Assembly (NCBI GenBank): GCA_030847615.1
Contig: JAUMIR010000002.1
Span: forward strand, 242,067,809 to 242,131,808
DNA from: Gambelia wislizenii
Taxonomy: Eukaryota > Chordata > Lepidosauria > Squamata > Crotaphytidae
Length of the DNA stretch: 64,000 nt
Direction of reading: 5' to 3'
Positions 11,011 through 21,178 of the stretch are shown piece by piece. The translations under genes and the position numbers were made by a program. A model generated the notes under the pieces. The model saw nothing but the letters and a program-made list of their open reading frames with translations, made no database searches and had not been told where the DNA came from. How positions within the stretch are numbered: position 1 is the first letter of the stretch; each line of letters opens with the position of its first letter.

Positions 11011-11366
11011 GTTTGGGTAGGAGTGTGTGTGGAGTTTATATGCTATGAACCCTTGTTGTGGAGGATATGTAAATTTGTGTATTTGAATGGCTAGTTTCTA
11101 GGTGGAGATATGCAAGGCTCGTTAGTGTCTGTTTGGCTAATGGTTGGTTGATGGGCCATTATCTGCTGGAACTTCCCATGTCCCTGGGTGGAATTCATTT
11201 GTATTATCCAGCAGATAATGGCCCATCAACCAACCATTAGCCAAACAGACACTAACGAGCCTTGCATTTCTATACCCAGAAACAAACCATTCAAATACAC
11301 AAATTTACATATCCTCCCCAACAGGGGTTCACAGTATATAAACTCTACACACACTCCTACCCAACC

Positions 11367-11411
11367 ATTCTCTGAAGATGCCAGCCACAGATGCAGGTGA
11401 AATGTCAGAAA
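11367..11411 (+). ncRNA. Hammerhead-ribozyme-like motif, right arm
   Basis: The plus strand repeats the left-arm motif: ATTCT, CTGAAGA (11372-11378), GCC...GGT, GAAAT, GTC (11404-11406), AGAAA. Two changes relative to the left arm (GGC to GGT and AAC to AAT) are CpG-to-TpG type and keep wobble pairing, so the pairing survives. Confidence 0.35.
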
Positions 11412-11578
11412 GAAACTATTCCAGAGCGCGGCCTCACAGCCCAGAAAAAAACCAAGGAAAATCTATGGATGCCAGCCGTGAAAGCCTTTGACTTCACAAC
11501 TTTGTGTGTGCTATTTTTTGTTTTGTTTTTTGATTTCCTATGCAGTGAAGTCTCGCAAGAATTTACGGGATTTTGAAT

Positions 11579-11610
11579 GAGGAAGTGAACAGAGCTCTGT
11601 TCACTTCCTC
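11579..11610. repeat. 32-bp perfect palindrome
   Basis: GAGGAAGTGAACAGAG followed directly by its exact reverse complement CTCTGTTCACTTCCTC. It sits about 130 bases inside the right end of the TIR element. Confidence 0.9.
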
Positions 11611-11744
11611 TTCACTGCTGGGGGAAGTCCTTGCTGGGAGACAAAAGTAAGTGTGGTGGAAGGCATTCTTTTGCCAGCAAAAAAAATGGCTTTAATTATG
11701 CCGGCAAAAGAACATTTTTAGAGGCTAGTCTGATAAAGTCCTTA

Positions 11745-12344
11745 ATCAGCTGGGCAGATTTGTGGGCAGCTCTGGACAACTGGCTATTCGAAGCTGTATC
11801 TCTGATGTTTTCCATCATGATGGAAACACATGATGAAGCTCTGAAAAATGTGGACCCTGTCTTTTGAAAGCCTCACAGAAATCAAAAGGGAATCAGCTGA
11901 GTCTTTGGTGGTTAAGAATCACAACATCTATGGGTCTGCATGCTAATCACTCATTGCTGTTATGATCACAAACTCTTTCCTGCACAAATCTCTTTTCCCG
12001 ACCCACTGGGCTACGTAGGTACCAACCCCACCCCCACCACAAGCCATGCCAAAGAAATGCCAAATTTTGGCAGAAACAAAGCCACACACCCCAGCCTGTG
12101 TCAGATGAGAAATAGGTAGCTTTGCATTAAACATTGCCTGAGAGAATAGCTCCTCACAGTGGGGTAAGAAGCGAGTGGCATGAGCAAGCCACGTGCTTGG
12201 GGCATGGTGGCTGCCCAGTAGTTCCAGTAAAGCAGCCTCTCTCAACCAGATGCCTTCTAGACCTGTGGGAACACGACTCCCACCATCCCAGGCCAGTACT
12301 GGGGGAAGGTGTACTAAAGGCTTCTGGAAATCTTAAACTGCAAT
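11745..12344. other. Unassigned; short hAT-like fragment
   Basis: About 12215-12325 resembles the GACTCCCACCATCCCAGGCC dispersed family. Otherwise nothing is recognised. Confidence 0.45.
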
Positions 12345-12675
12345 ACAGTACGCAACCACCACCACCATATCCGTGGGACCGGTCCCTGCAGTTTCATTTA
12401 CCCATGTCTGAAAAAATATGTCCTCTCTGTGCACTTTCTGCAGCACGATTCTATGGTGTGCTTCTGCTGGAAGTTGACCATAGACTCTCGCTGGAGGATC
12501 TAGAAAATGCCTAGAGAGGTATCCTCTCTAAGAATCTCAAGGTCCTCCAGCACGACTCTGTGGTATGCTTGGGCTGGAAGTCAATAATTTCAATTGGGTT
12601 TGCTGTTATCCGTGGTTTGATGTTTCCACAGTAAGTCCAGGAATGTATCCCTTGTGGATATGGGAGTCGTTTTCC
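12345..12675. repeat. Dispersed TIR repeat (Tigger/mariner-like)
   Basis: It opens with CACCATATCCGTGGGACC and closes with TTGTGGATATGGGAG. Internal CTAGAAAATGCCTAGAGAGG and CAGCACGACTCTGTGGTATG blocks match 7370-7652, 13745-13960 and 52296-52502. No coding sequence. Confidence 0.55.
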
Positions 12676-13744
12676 CTGTCAGCAGGGTAACATTGTGTTT
12701 TTTAATCCAAATTTCACAACCTATGTTTTTTGTGATCTATTACATTTTTTCCCTCTCTGAAATCCTGATGTTTTCATAATTCTATTACTCAGTTTAGAGC
12801 AGGCTCAAGACATTTTGCTGCCTGAGGCAAAAACAAGATTCACCCCTGATGATTCCATGTACAAAAGCTCTTGGGGTTGGGGGTTGCCACTTATATTGAC
12901 ACTGGCGATAGCACAGTGTCCTCCTAAAGCAGGGGTGGGTACAGTGCGGTCCTGGGACTGGATTCCAAGACTGTTTTTGCTGTCCTCAACCCCTCTAGAC
13001 TCCCCAGACTAAAATTTTCTGGTCTCCCTCCCAAAGGGTCAATTGACTTAGGTGGAAGCCTCCAGAAATGGGAATTATACTTTTAAATAGATTGCAAGGG
13101 GTCTCTCTACTATTTAACCCTCCAAACACCTGGTTTGCCAAACCAGAAATGGATTTTGGACCAGTTCCAGTTTTGTATCCCCCCCAAACATCCCTTTGTG
13201 GCTGTTTTTGGCAGGTCATACAACCCCCAAACAATCTCAGGAGCAGAAAATTGGTCCCCTGGATGCCTCTCTCCCAGTTGCCCATCTCTGGCCTAATGAG
13301 GTCAGGCTAGCTGTGGGGACACAACTAGGCCAACTAGCCCACCATTATCTCCTCCAGCATGTCACCACCATGTCCCACCCATCCAGCTTTGGCTGCCTCA
13401 CTCTGCCTAATGATAGGCTATTAGGAATAATGCCATTAGGAAGGCCATCTCAGGTAGCAGATCCTGGAGGATGTGGAATAGGAAGGAGGTCTTAGAGCTG
13501 AAAGTGCACCACACCATTTGCCCTGACCCCCTAAGATGGCCAGCTGCACTAAGTTAGCCAGCACGGAATTCAGTGGCTAGTCTAGTTGACTTGTGTACAT
13601 GGAACGGAGTGGGCACCATTGTGTCCTTTGCCTCAGGTTGAACAACATTTCAGTCTGTCCCCACTCATTTTAACTAGATCCACAGCCAACCCAAGAAAGG
13701 TGTGGATATGTCATCCAGCTACATGGTAGCTGATGCACACACTC
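12676..13744. other. No gene recognised
   Basis: Contains a GACATTTTGCTGCCTGAGGC fragment (12808-12828) of a dispersed family seen again near 15390. Overlapping short open frames at 12995-13495 on both strands have no motif and are treated as chance. Confidence 0.45.
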
Positions 13745-13960
13745 CAATGTACAGTTTGCTCTCCCTTATCTGCAGGGGATATGGTCCTGGACTTACCGCA
13801 GATACACAAAGCCACGTATAATAGCAAATTGTCATCGACTACCATAGAGTTGCACTGGAGGGCCTAGAAAATGCCTACAGAGGATGGCTCTCTAGGCATC
13901 TAGCACAACTATTTGGTCAATCTCCAGCAAAAGTTGACCATAGAGCTGCACTGAAGGAGG
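13745..13960. repeat. Dispersed TIR repeat (Tigger/mariner-like, partial)
   Basis: TCTCCCTTATCTGCAGGGGA, AGAAAATGCCTACAGAGG and CTCTCTAGGCATCTAGC place it in the family of 7370-7652. The right end is lost. Confidence 0.5.
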
Positions 13961-14374
13961 TATTTATTATTTTACCTTATTGGCCAATGGTTGAAATAAA
14001 GTGTCTGTCTGTCTGTCTACAATTGGCTCAAGGAGACCACATGAGTGTTATATTAGAAGTAAGCTGGGATTTGGCATGATCTATAACATGCAACAGGACA
14101 AAGGCAGTGGGTGCGCACACAGAGTTCATATTGGACCCGTGAGAAAGCTGTAATCTTGAGCAAATCTGATAGATACTTTTTGATTTTAAAATAATGTAAT
14201 CATATATAATCATATATTATATTTATTGTTACCGGTAAGTTATATTGTTAAGTTATTGTTAAGTTATATGCATGCATGCATATATACAGAGCATTCTATT
14301 CATTGATGTGGCTTTTTCCCTAGGCTTTTTTAAACTTAGTACATAATTTCAGAGCTTCTCTTCTTAAAATAACA
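13961..14374. other. No gene recognised
   Basis: A/T-rich, with a short GTCTGTCTGTCTGTC run near 14002 and TATATAATCATATATTATAT near 14200. Confidence 0.5.
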
Positions 14375-14502
14375 GTTTTGTGTGTTCTTGCTCATCAACA
14401 GCTTTTGCTCTCTTGTTGCATGACCTCACCCGTTTGACCACACTCTGATGTTGCTCAGCCACATGTTTCCCAGTTTTCATCCATGAAATGTTGGAGGGTA
14501 TG
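14375..14502 (+). repeat. Partial CATACCCTCCAAC element
   Basis: Only the right third remains: GACCACACTCTGATGTTGCT, CAGTTTTCATCCATGAAATG, ending TTGGAGGGTATG. Confidence 0.6.
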
Positions 14503-14570
14503 AAGCTCTATTTGCAGCATATCTGGATACAGATAGTTTGTACTCTGTAGTGCTGGAGAGGGGAAACACA

Positions 14571-15188
14571 GAGGTTGCCTAAATGGTGAAAATAAACCCC
14601 ATGAAATTCTCTGGGAATCCTACCTGTCTAAATGGGATCCCACATCAATCCACAGTATTCAGAAGGAGGGGGGCCCAAAATGGCAAAAACAATGCTGGAA
14701 AAGCCTTTTGGCTTTTCATACAGTTAAAAAAATACAGCAAGAGGGTGTGCATTGCTGCTTGTTAGGACAAGCAATTAACTTTGAATCGCTTTCCCATACA
14801 AGTGGATGTGCAAAGCTGACTGGCCAGGTGAGTGCAGGGGTGGGCTTGCTAACAGGGCAAACCCCTGCTGCTGCCATGTTGAATTTTCCCCTTAGTGAGT
14901 GATCACTAAGGTGATAAAACAGGCCTGTTGGGGGCGGGGGGGGTTGCTGTCCTTTTAACTTGGAAAATCGCTCTATCACTCCAGCGCACCTTACACAGAG
15001 GGTTTTTTAAAAAAAAATGGCAGTAGGGAAGTACTAATGTGAGTAAATCACTTGCAGCTGCCATCTGGCATGCAAAGCTTCTGGGGGCTTCTGGGGCCAA
15101 AACCACCATCAAGACAAGTCACTGTTGTTGCAAAATGCCATTAGTATACAAGGTACTCTGGTTTTTCCCCTCTCACACAGACTGGCCC
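14571..15188 (+). mobile_element. Harbinger-like MITE, copy A
   Basis: The left end GAGGTTGCCTAAATGGTGAA and right end ACACAGACTGGCCC are an imperfect inverted pair, flanked by ACA on both sides (14568-14570, 15189-15191). Landmarks in order: AGAAGGAGGGGGGC, TTTGAATCGCTTTCCCATA, GCTGACTGGCCAGG, CTGCTGCCATGTTGAA, a CCTTAGTGA stem-loop, GATAAAACAGG, and AGCTGCCATCTGGCATG. It is non-coding. The same family occupies 20497-21178 and, in reverse, 23433-24077, 32315-32950, 48746-49372 and 54405-54890. Confidence 0.75.
14890..14911. repeat. Conserved CCTTAGTGA stem-loop
   Basis: CCTTAGTGA, four bases, TCACTAAGG form a perfect 9-bp inverted repeat. The copy at 54556-54577 keeps both arms exactly with a different loop. 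Confidence 0.8.
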
Positions 15189-16195
15189 ACACATTCTGTA
15201 CTTAAGGTTCAGAGAAGAGCAGGAGCATAATACAGAAGAAGGCAAAAACTCCCTTATCAAAGAAATTAGCTCTTCCTTGAATGGCCCTGTTTAAAAAAAA
15301 CACCTTTTTTGTTTGTGTGTCTGCTTTTTAAAGTGGTATGAAATAGCAGAAAGATGAGACAAGCAGTTGTGTCAGATGCTACTTCTGACAAAGCTGGCCC
15401 AAGATATTTTGAAGCCTGAGGGAAAGGACAAGATGGCAGCCCTACCATTTCACAAGTAAAAAGCAGCTGGATTTTTCTTCAGTACTAGCAATGGGGCCAT
15501 ACAGCATATGTGCAGGCAGAAAGGGCCAGGAAAGCCAAGGGTCAGACAACTCTCTCTCTTCCAGCATCTTACTGGCTCCCTTCAAGCATTTGTGGGCTGA
15601 GGTGACTGCCTCCCTTTGCCCAATATTAGGATTGGCCCAAACTTGTGACTTTCCAAGTGCTGTCTCTTGTAATGCCACAAGCACCCTCCCGCAGGAACCT
15701 GTAACATTTGCCTACGTGCATGTTACACTTGTGCTCACACAATACAAATCATGACAGGAGACAAGTCTGAGGTGGGAATGGGGAGAGATTGTTTTCCTAG
15801 TAAATATTGTCTGTTGAGTGCTCTTAAAATGCAATTTCCCCTCACAAAGGCTCACTGTAGGGCTGTCTTAAAAATGACGTTTGGATTTTCTTCAACAACT
15901 TACCAAAATGTGGGATTTTTTTAAAATTTTTATACTAAAAACAATCAGCTGGAAATAAGGCCCTGAGGTCACTTTATCCCACCTGGCACACACGTGTGTG
16001 TACACAATACAAGGTAACAAGGAGGGGTTGCTATGGTTATTAAAAGCAAGGAGACCAAACCTGTATGGCTCTATGTCTACTCACCTTTCATAGATTTACA
16101 TGTAGCTGCTGTGGCACATGCTTCTGTACCACAGCACAGAGTTAGGCTGGGGGGAAAATAAATGCTTTATAAAGATTTTGTGAGATAGATTAAAG
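15189..16195. other. No gene recognised; dispersed fragments
   Basis: AAGCTGGCCCAAGATATTTT...GACAAGATGGCAGCCCT (15388-15440) and GGCTGAGGTGACTGCC...GGATTGGCCC (15594-15637) belong to a short dispersed family. The open frames around 15442-15754 have no domain. Confidence 0.45.
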
Positions 16196-16385
16196 CAGTG
16201 CTGCTTAGGCTATCTGATGTGGGGACTGCCAATCTTCCCCCACCCCCAAAATGTGCCAGGGACTGGTATCATATTTGTCTCCAGTGGCTACAACTGTTTC
16301 TTTCGTTCCTGGAAGCCTGTTAGCAGCTGGCAGCTCATGGTCTGGCCCTGGCCCATAGACCACCACTTAGAGCGACACTGGATCA
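16196..16385. repeat. Short dispersed repeat (paralog of 6358-6550)
   Basis: Shares with the 6358-6550 insertion the order CCCCCACCCC-rich block, GGCTACAACTGTTTCTTTC, CCTGGAAGCCTGTTAGCAGC and a GGCTC.GG.C..GCCC segment. Confidence 0.45.
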
Positions 16386-16454
16386 GAGTAACTGCAGAAG
16401 CATCAAACTATGCATGGTTTCTCTGTCCCCCTTCTGTACAGACAGGAGAGTAAG

Positions 16455-16720
16455 AAGGCAAAGCAATGGCACAGTGGATTCAAACTACAGGAAATGATAT
16501 TCCACTGAAACATTAGGAAGAACTTCCTAACAGTTAGAGCTGTTCGATAGTGGAATACACTCCCTTGGAGTGTGGTGGAGTCTCCTTCTTTGGAGGTTTT
16601 TAAGCAGAGGCTGGATAGCCATCTGTCGTGAATGATTTGATTGTGTGTTCCTACATGGCAGGGGGTTGGACTAGATGGCCTTTGTGGTCTCTTCCAACTC
16701 TATGATTCTATGAAAACTAC
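16455..16720 (+). pseudogene. CR1 LINE ORF2 C-terminus and 3' end
   Basis: Translation gives fragments of the CR1 ORF2 C-terminal block (FKLQEMIFH, then KNFLTVRAVR-like, then ESPSLEVFKQRLDSHLS), broken by stops. It ends in CTCTATGATTCTATGA, the ATTCTATG octamer tail characteristic of CR1. The copy is heavily 5' truncated, as usual for CR1, and cannot be functional. Related pieces are at 25455-25885 and 44666-45185. Confidence 0.8.
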
Positions 16721-17254
16721 AAGGACTAGCCAAACAGATTTTCCAATCCAAAGGAAGAATCAAGGTGGCATTTCCTCTGCAGTCCACATACAGAAGCTGA
16801 ATCTTTCCCCAACTCTGGTAATGGGACAACATTTTACATTCGGTCAGAGGCAGCAGAGTTAGTTTATGGAACCAAAGACTGGTTGTGTGAGGCATACACA
16901 GCTTTTTCTTCTGACAGAGGAGAATACAAGAGTTCATGAGGAACAGTGATCTGCCATCTGAGGTAGTTGTCCCACTTTGCCTAATGTTAGGGTTGGCCTG
17001 AAACCTCAGCTACCTAAGAAAGACAGGAGATATGTTCCAGCGCTACCAATAGAGACAGAGGTCCACTAGTGAAACAGCATGTGTGCCACTGGAGATCTGC
17101 TACCACCTTTTTTCTATCAGCAATGTAGTACTAATGGTCTTGGTGTGGGAGAAGAGAATCTAGATATGTTGGGGCAGCCACAAAATCCTTCAAAAAAAAC
17201 CCCCTGATACATCCAGCTTATCACACAACACTGTTATACTGCAATTATACTGTG
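16721..17254. other. No gene recognised
   Basis: A TCTGAGGTAGTTGTCCCACT...GGGTTGGCC fragment lies at 16958-17000. The remainder has no recognisable structure. Confidence 0.45.
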
Positions 17255-17257
17255 TTA

Positions 17258-17909
17258 GTACTTTAACAGGGTAGTGTCTAAAAATGCTGTAATTCTGCCA
17301 AATAGAAACATTGTGGCATTATTACATTTGCTATCACACATCGCTGTAATCACATAAAAGAACTGCCATGGAATCATCACACAATGACCACTAGCACTGT
17401 AAGAACAGGTGTTTACTTCCACGATTTTGCATGGGCGAGATTTCAGCGGTTCTATACTCTGGTTTCTCTTCAGATCGTATAAATCTCACGAGAAAACGCA
17501 AGTGCGCTTAAAAAAAACCCAAACACCTTAACTAACAAAGTAAATGAACACACAAGCACTGAAACAAACCTATAAACGTTGAAACTAAATGGGACAGATC
17601 ATTAAAAGAGTGTCCTGTGCTTCATTTTCACATTCTCACCCAGACGTTTTCTTGCTGAGGACCATCCACTTGTGCTGTAATCTCATGATTACAATGGGAC
17701 GTGGTTTCGCACACCTTCAATAATGCGAAAAAAGCACTATTGATGATCTATTGACAGGTTAACCTGTCAATTAAAAGCAATGTTTTTTTTGCAGCTGGAG
17801 CAGAGAGTACAGTAACTACATGACGACAACGACATCATGCAATAGCAGGGCCCATTTGTGCTACCATGACATCATAATCCAGACATTTTTGCTGCATCTG
17901 ATAAAGTCC
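17258..17909 (-). mobile_element. Harbinger-like TIR element, second copy
   Basis: The right end CATCTGATAAAGTCC is followed by TTA (17910-17912). The left end GTACTTTAACAGGG is preceded by TTA (17255-17257), a 3-bp TWA target duplication. In reverse it runs parallel to 10554-11741: the TTGACAG palindrome, TCTGGGTGAGA, TTTTTAAGCGCA and TCTCGTGAGA blocks occur in the same order. No transposase. Confidence 0.6.
17751..17770. repeat. Conserved internal palindrome, second copy
   Basis: TTGACAGGTTAACCTGTCAA is a perfect 20-bp palindrome at the position equivalent to 10676-10695. Confidence 0.85.
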
Positions 17910-17912
17910 TTA

Positions 17913-18769
17913 GTCCCATCTTTGCCTGGAGCTTATTGTGTGATGTTGCAGCTCTCCCAGCACTATGCCATGCTGTACTACTGTTGGGTCATTTAGAAAT
18001 CAATTATTTTCCCACTGCAAATCATCCATTAACGACCCTGTATCCTGCTATGATTTAGTAACCACTTTGGGTGCGCATGTCTCGTTCCGCTTCACTGAGA
18101 TATTGGGAGCATAATGGGCAAGCAAGGTGTGGATGTGCTTTCATTGCTCCTCCCTTGGGGAATCCCCCAGGAAAACCCAAACTACTGGTGACTGGGCTAG
18201 GAGTACACTGGGATTCTCAAGTTTCCAAGACAAACAGTGTATGTTAGTTTTCAAGAAGGACAACCCAGAGCTGGCTAGTGTGGTAAGCATGTAAGAAAAA
18301 AAAGTCTGACAGTGCTACACTTGAGTGGCATAGCTATTTCCCTCTCACTAGGATTAGTAGGAGGGGGAAAGGAAAAACCCAATCCACCACCATTCCTTAT
18401 AGCTATTGCAGATTGGCAGGGCTATGGATACAATCAACACTCTGCTGGAGATCCCCCTCCTCACCCTTTTCCAGAAAGCAGGGCTGAATATTGGGCTGGA
18501 AAACTGCTGCATGCGTGTACACACATGTGTGTAGAGCAGATAATTCACCTTGTTTAGAGAAGCTTTTCACTTGGGAAGTTCCCAGTCACCTGTTTCTGGG
18601 CCAGAGCTTAGAAACCTTATTATAGCTTCTAGAATCCCTCAGCCAATGTGATAAACTTTTCCAAACTCTGGACTAAGTGCAGAAGAATATCATTCTTTTC
18701 TTTGGCTTTCAGCAACCATCCACTGTCCATCCTCAACTCAGATCTATTTGGCTATCTAACAACCATTAC
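17913..18769. other. No gene recognised
   Basis: Open frames at 18312-18557 (plus) and 18354-18548 (minus) overlap and lack motifs. No repeat family is recognised. Confidence 0.45.
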
Positions 18770-19045
18770 ACTTTGGATGTATCCACACTGCTCAGCTATA
18801 GTGGTTTGATAGCGCTTTGCTATGGCTTCCTTCTACAGAACCCTGCAACTTGTAGTCTGATGAGGCACTTTGAATTTGCTGCTAGAGTGAATTCACACAC
18901 CCTCTCCCTGAACTACAGTGGTATAGCTCTCTAACAAAGAATACTAAGCCCTTCCCCAAGCCACAAATCCCAGGATCCCACACGGAGAAGCCATAGTCCT
19001 TACCAACACATCAAAGTGCTGTAATTGTGTCGTGCAGATACATCA
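18770..19045. mobile_element. Palindromic MITE
   Basis: The left arm (GGATGTATCCACACTGC ... GTGGTTTGATAGCGC ... TATGGCTTCCTTC) is mirrored by AGAAGCCATAGTCC ... TCAAAGTGCTGTAATTGTG ... CAGATACATCAC. Same family as 6223-6705. Non-coding. Confidence 0.7.
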
Positions 19046-19198
19046 CTTGTGTTTAGGGAAAGAGCAAAGACTGGAATACTTAACAAGCCTGGGAGCAATG
19101 AGTCAAGTGTGGAAGTCAGCATACTGCTGGGGAAAAAATCCACTGTCACTCTTCCATAAGCATCCCCACCAGTTGGCAGGCCTATCTCAAGGCAATTT

Positions 19199-19580
19199 AT
19201 CATACCCTCCAACTGTCCTGATTTGTCAGGGACAGCTCCAATGAATCCTCTGCTATCCCATTTTTTCAGCTTCTTTCAAAATGTCCCAGTTTCTCTCTCC
19301 ACCTTCCACATTCCCCCTTTGTCATCACTTTAGCTTATTTGATGCAAAATGAATTCAAAGTACAAAAGTAGTTTGCACTCAATTAACTCAGCAGCGGGAA
19401 GAGAAGGGGACCGAATCTTGCCCTTCCCAGTAGACTCAGGGAAAAGCAAACTGCTACAGCCTCTCCTAGTTTTTGTGTTCTTCCTCATTAATAACATTTG
19501 CCACCTTGACCACATTCTGATATTGCTTGGCCCTGGTTTTCATTGGCACTGGTTTTCATCTGTGAAATGTTGGAGGGCAT
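19199..19580 (+). mobile_element. TIR element with CATACCCTCCAAC ends
   Basis: Complete copy: CATACCCTCCAACTGTCC at the left and GAAATGTTGGAGGGCAT at the right, with the shared internal blocks AATGTCCCAGTTTCTC, AATTAACTCAGCAG and GACCACATTCTGATATTGCT. Confidence 0.75.
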
Positions 19581-20496
19581 TATTTACTCATCCTGTAGAA
19601 CATGGAAGATTTGGCAGAAGCAGAATTGCACACCAACCATTCCAAACTGGAAGACAACTATGGGGGTAAGCAAGCAGGCTCTGGTTACAAGGCAGTTGGC
19701 TAATGGTGGCAGAAATGGGATAGCAGTTGGCCTGCCAACATCACACTGTTTTGTTTCTAGGAATTATCCAGAATTTTACTTTTAATCTTCAGAAAGAAAC
19801 CAGAGCTCCATTGCCTTCACAAAGAAACCAGAGCTCCATTGCCCAGCCCTCCATTGCCCAGCTGGATTTGCTGGGCATAGTAAGACAAACAGGAAGCATC
19901 TTGGAAGAAAAATGATGAAGTTATGGGCAGGTTGTACGGACATCTCTACAGCATGTGTTGTTACCCAAATTGCAAGGGGTCCGCGAGGATCCTACTAGTG
20001 TCCGAAATTATTATGAGGAACATTCATTAGCTCAATTATGGCAGTAAAAGTTTAGGGAATGGCGGGATCTTTTAACCTGTGTATACCAGTAGTAATAGAG
20101 GAGACTCTAAACCAAAATGTATAATTAAATTATCTTTATTGGAAATTAATATCAACAGCATTCACACACACACTTGGGCTTCAGGCAACCACACAAGGCT
20201 ATTGAAGATAGTAGGAAATATTTGGATAGAGGAATAGAGTAAGGGGACTGTGGGTTAGACTGTAATGATTCTGCAGAGCTGAGATTGCAAAGTAAACCAA
20301 CAGCAAGGGAGTCCAGAAGATGAGGTGGCTACACAGTTTGATGTGAAGTCAAGAGGAAGTGGAACTGTGCACCTGGTGACACAGGCTGATGTAGAGTCAG
20401 GAAGAAGATGGTCTATGCACACTTGGGTGGTGTTTTAGAGTGATATTTATATGTAATAATTCCCCTGAAGGGATAGGATTTAGAGTGGAATACAAT

Positions 20497-21082
20497 GGGG
20501 CTGTCCAAATGGTGAAAATACTCCTCACAGAATGTGAGGAGATTTCTACCCATCTTAATGGGATCCTGCATCGTTACGTCATATTCAGAAGGAGGGGGCG
20601 GCAGAAATGTCAAAAACTCCTAAGGAAAATGCTTTGCTGTTTTCCCGGAGTTTTTAAAAAAAACAGCAAGAGGAATGTGCATTCCTGCTTGTTGGGAGAA
20701 GTGATTCGCTTTGAATCACTTTCCCATATGAGTGGAAGCTCAAAGCTGATTGGCTGGATGAGTGGGGAGGGGGAGGGCTTGCTCACATGACAAGTGCCCG
20801 GAGCTGCCATGTTCGATTTTTGTATTAGTTAATGAGCACTAAGGCGATAAAACAGGGCGTTGGGGTTTTTTTGTGGTTTTGTTTTGTTTTGTTTTGTTTT
20901 GTTTTGTAAAAGCAAAATATCGCTCTATTACACATAGGATTTTTTTAAAAAAAAAAGTTTGGTGGTGGCCAGTTCTGGTAAGTTAAAACACAAGTAATTC
21001 AGTCACAGCCACCATCTTGACTGGTGGGCATGAGAAGCTTTTGGGGGTTAAAAAAAGTTACTGCTCTGCCATTACTGCAGAC

Positions 21083-21149
<67 letters not shown>

Positions 21150-21178
21150 TGTTTCTGTTGCCTTGTATAGATGGGCCC
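20497..21178 (+). mobile_element. Harbinger-like MITE, copy B
   Basis: The ends GGGGCTGTCCAAATGG and TGTATAGATGGGCCC are an inverted pair, with AAT flanking both (20494-20496, 21179-21181). The uninterrupted paralog at 29540 (GACAATGCTTCTC) acts as an empty-site reference for the boundary. It contains (TTTTG)n at 20880-20907 and a CT then GT microsatellite at 21089-21152. No coding sequence. Confidence 0.8.
21089..21152. repeat. (CT)n(GT)n microsatellite
   Basis: An uninterrupted run of about 22 CT dinucleotides passes into about 10 GT dinucleotides inside MITE copy B. Confidence 0.95.

Larger units (their letters stand above)
10910..11500. mobile_element. Foldback insertion (Penelope-like?) with hammerhead-like core
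   Basis: Two arms of about 260 bases (10910-11169 and 11208-11464) are reverse complements around a 38-base centre. The right side runs on about 35 bases further to GAAAGCCTTTGACTTCAC. TTTGTGTGT flanks the insertion (10901-10909, 11501-11509), a 9-bp target duplication inside a TIR element. No reverse transcriptase is present. The inverted arms, end truncation and hammerhead-like motif resemble the terminal repeats of Penelope-like elements; this classification is inference. A shorter copy lies at 55687-55917, truncated at the other end. Confidence 0.6.
10554..11741 (+). mobile_element. Harbinger-like TIR element with nested foldback
   Basis: The ends GGACTTTATCAGAC and GTCTGATAAAGTCC are a perfect 14-bp inverted repeat. 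Flanks are TAA (10551-10553) and TTA (11742-11744), consistent with a TWA target site carrying one mutation. Without the nested element at 10910-11500 it is about 0.6 kb and has no transposase. A second copy in reverse orientation is at 17258-17909. The interior includes a conserved palindrome at 10676-10695 and a 32-bp perfect palindrome at 11579-11610. Confidence 0.7.
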
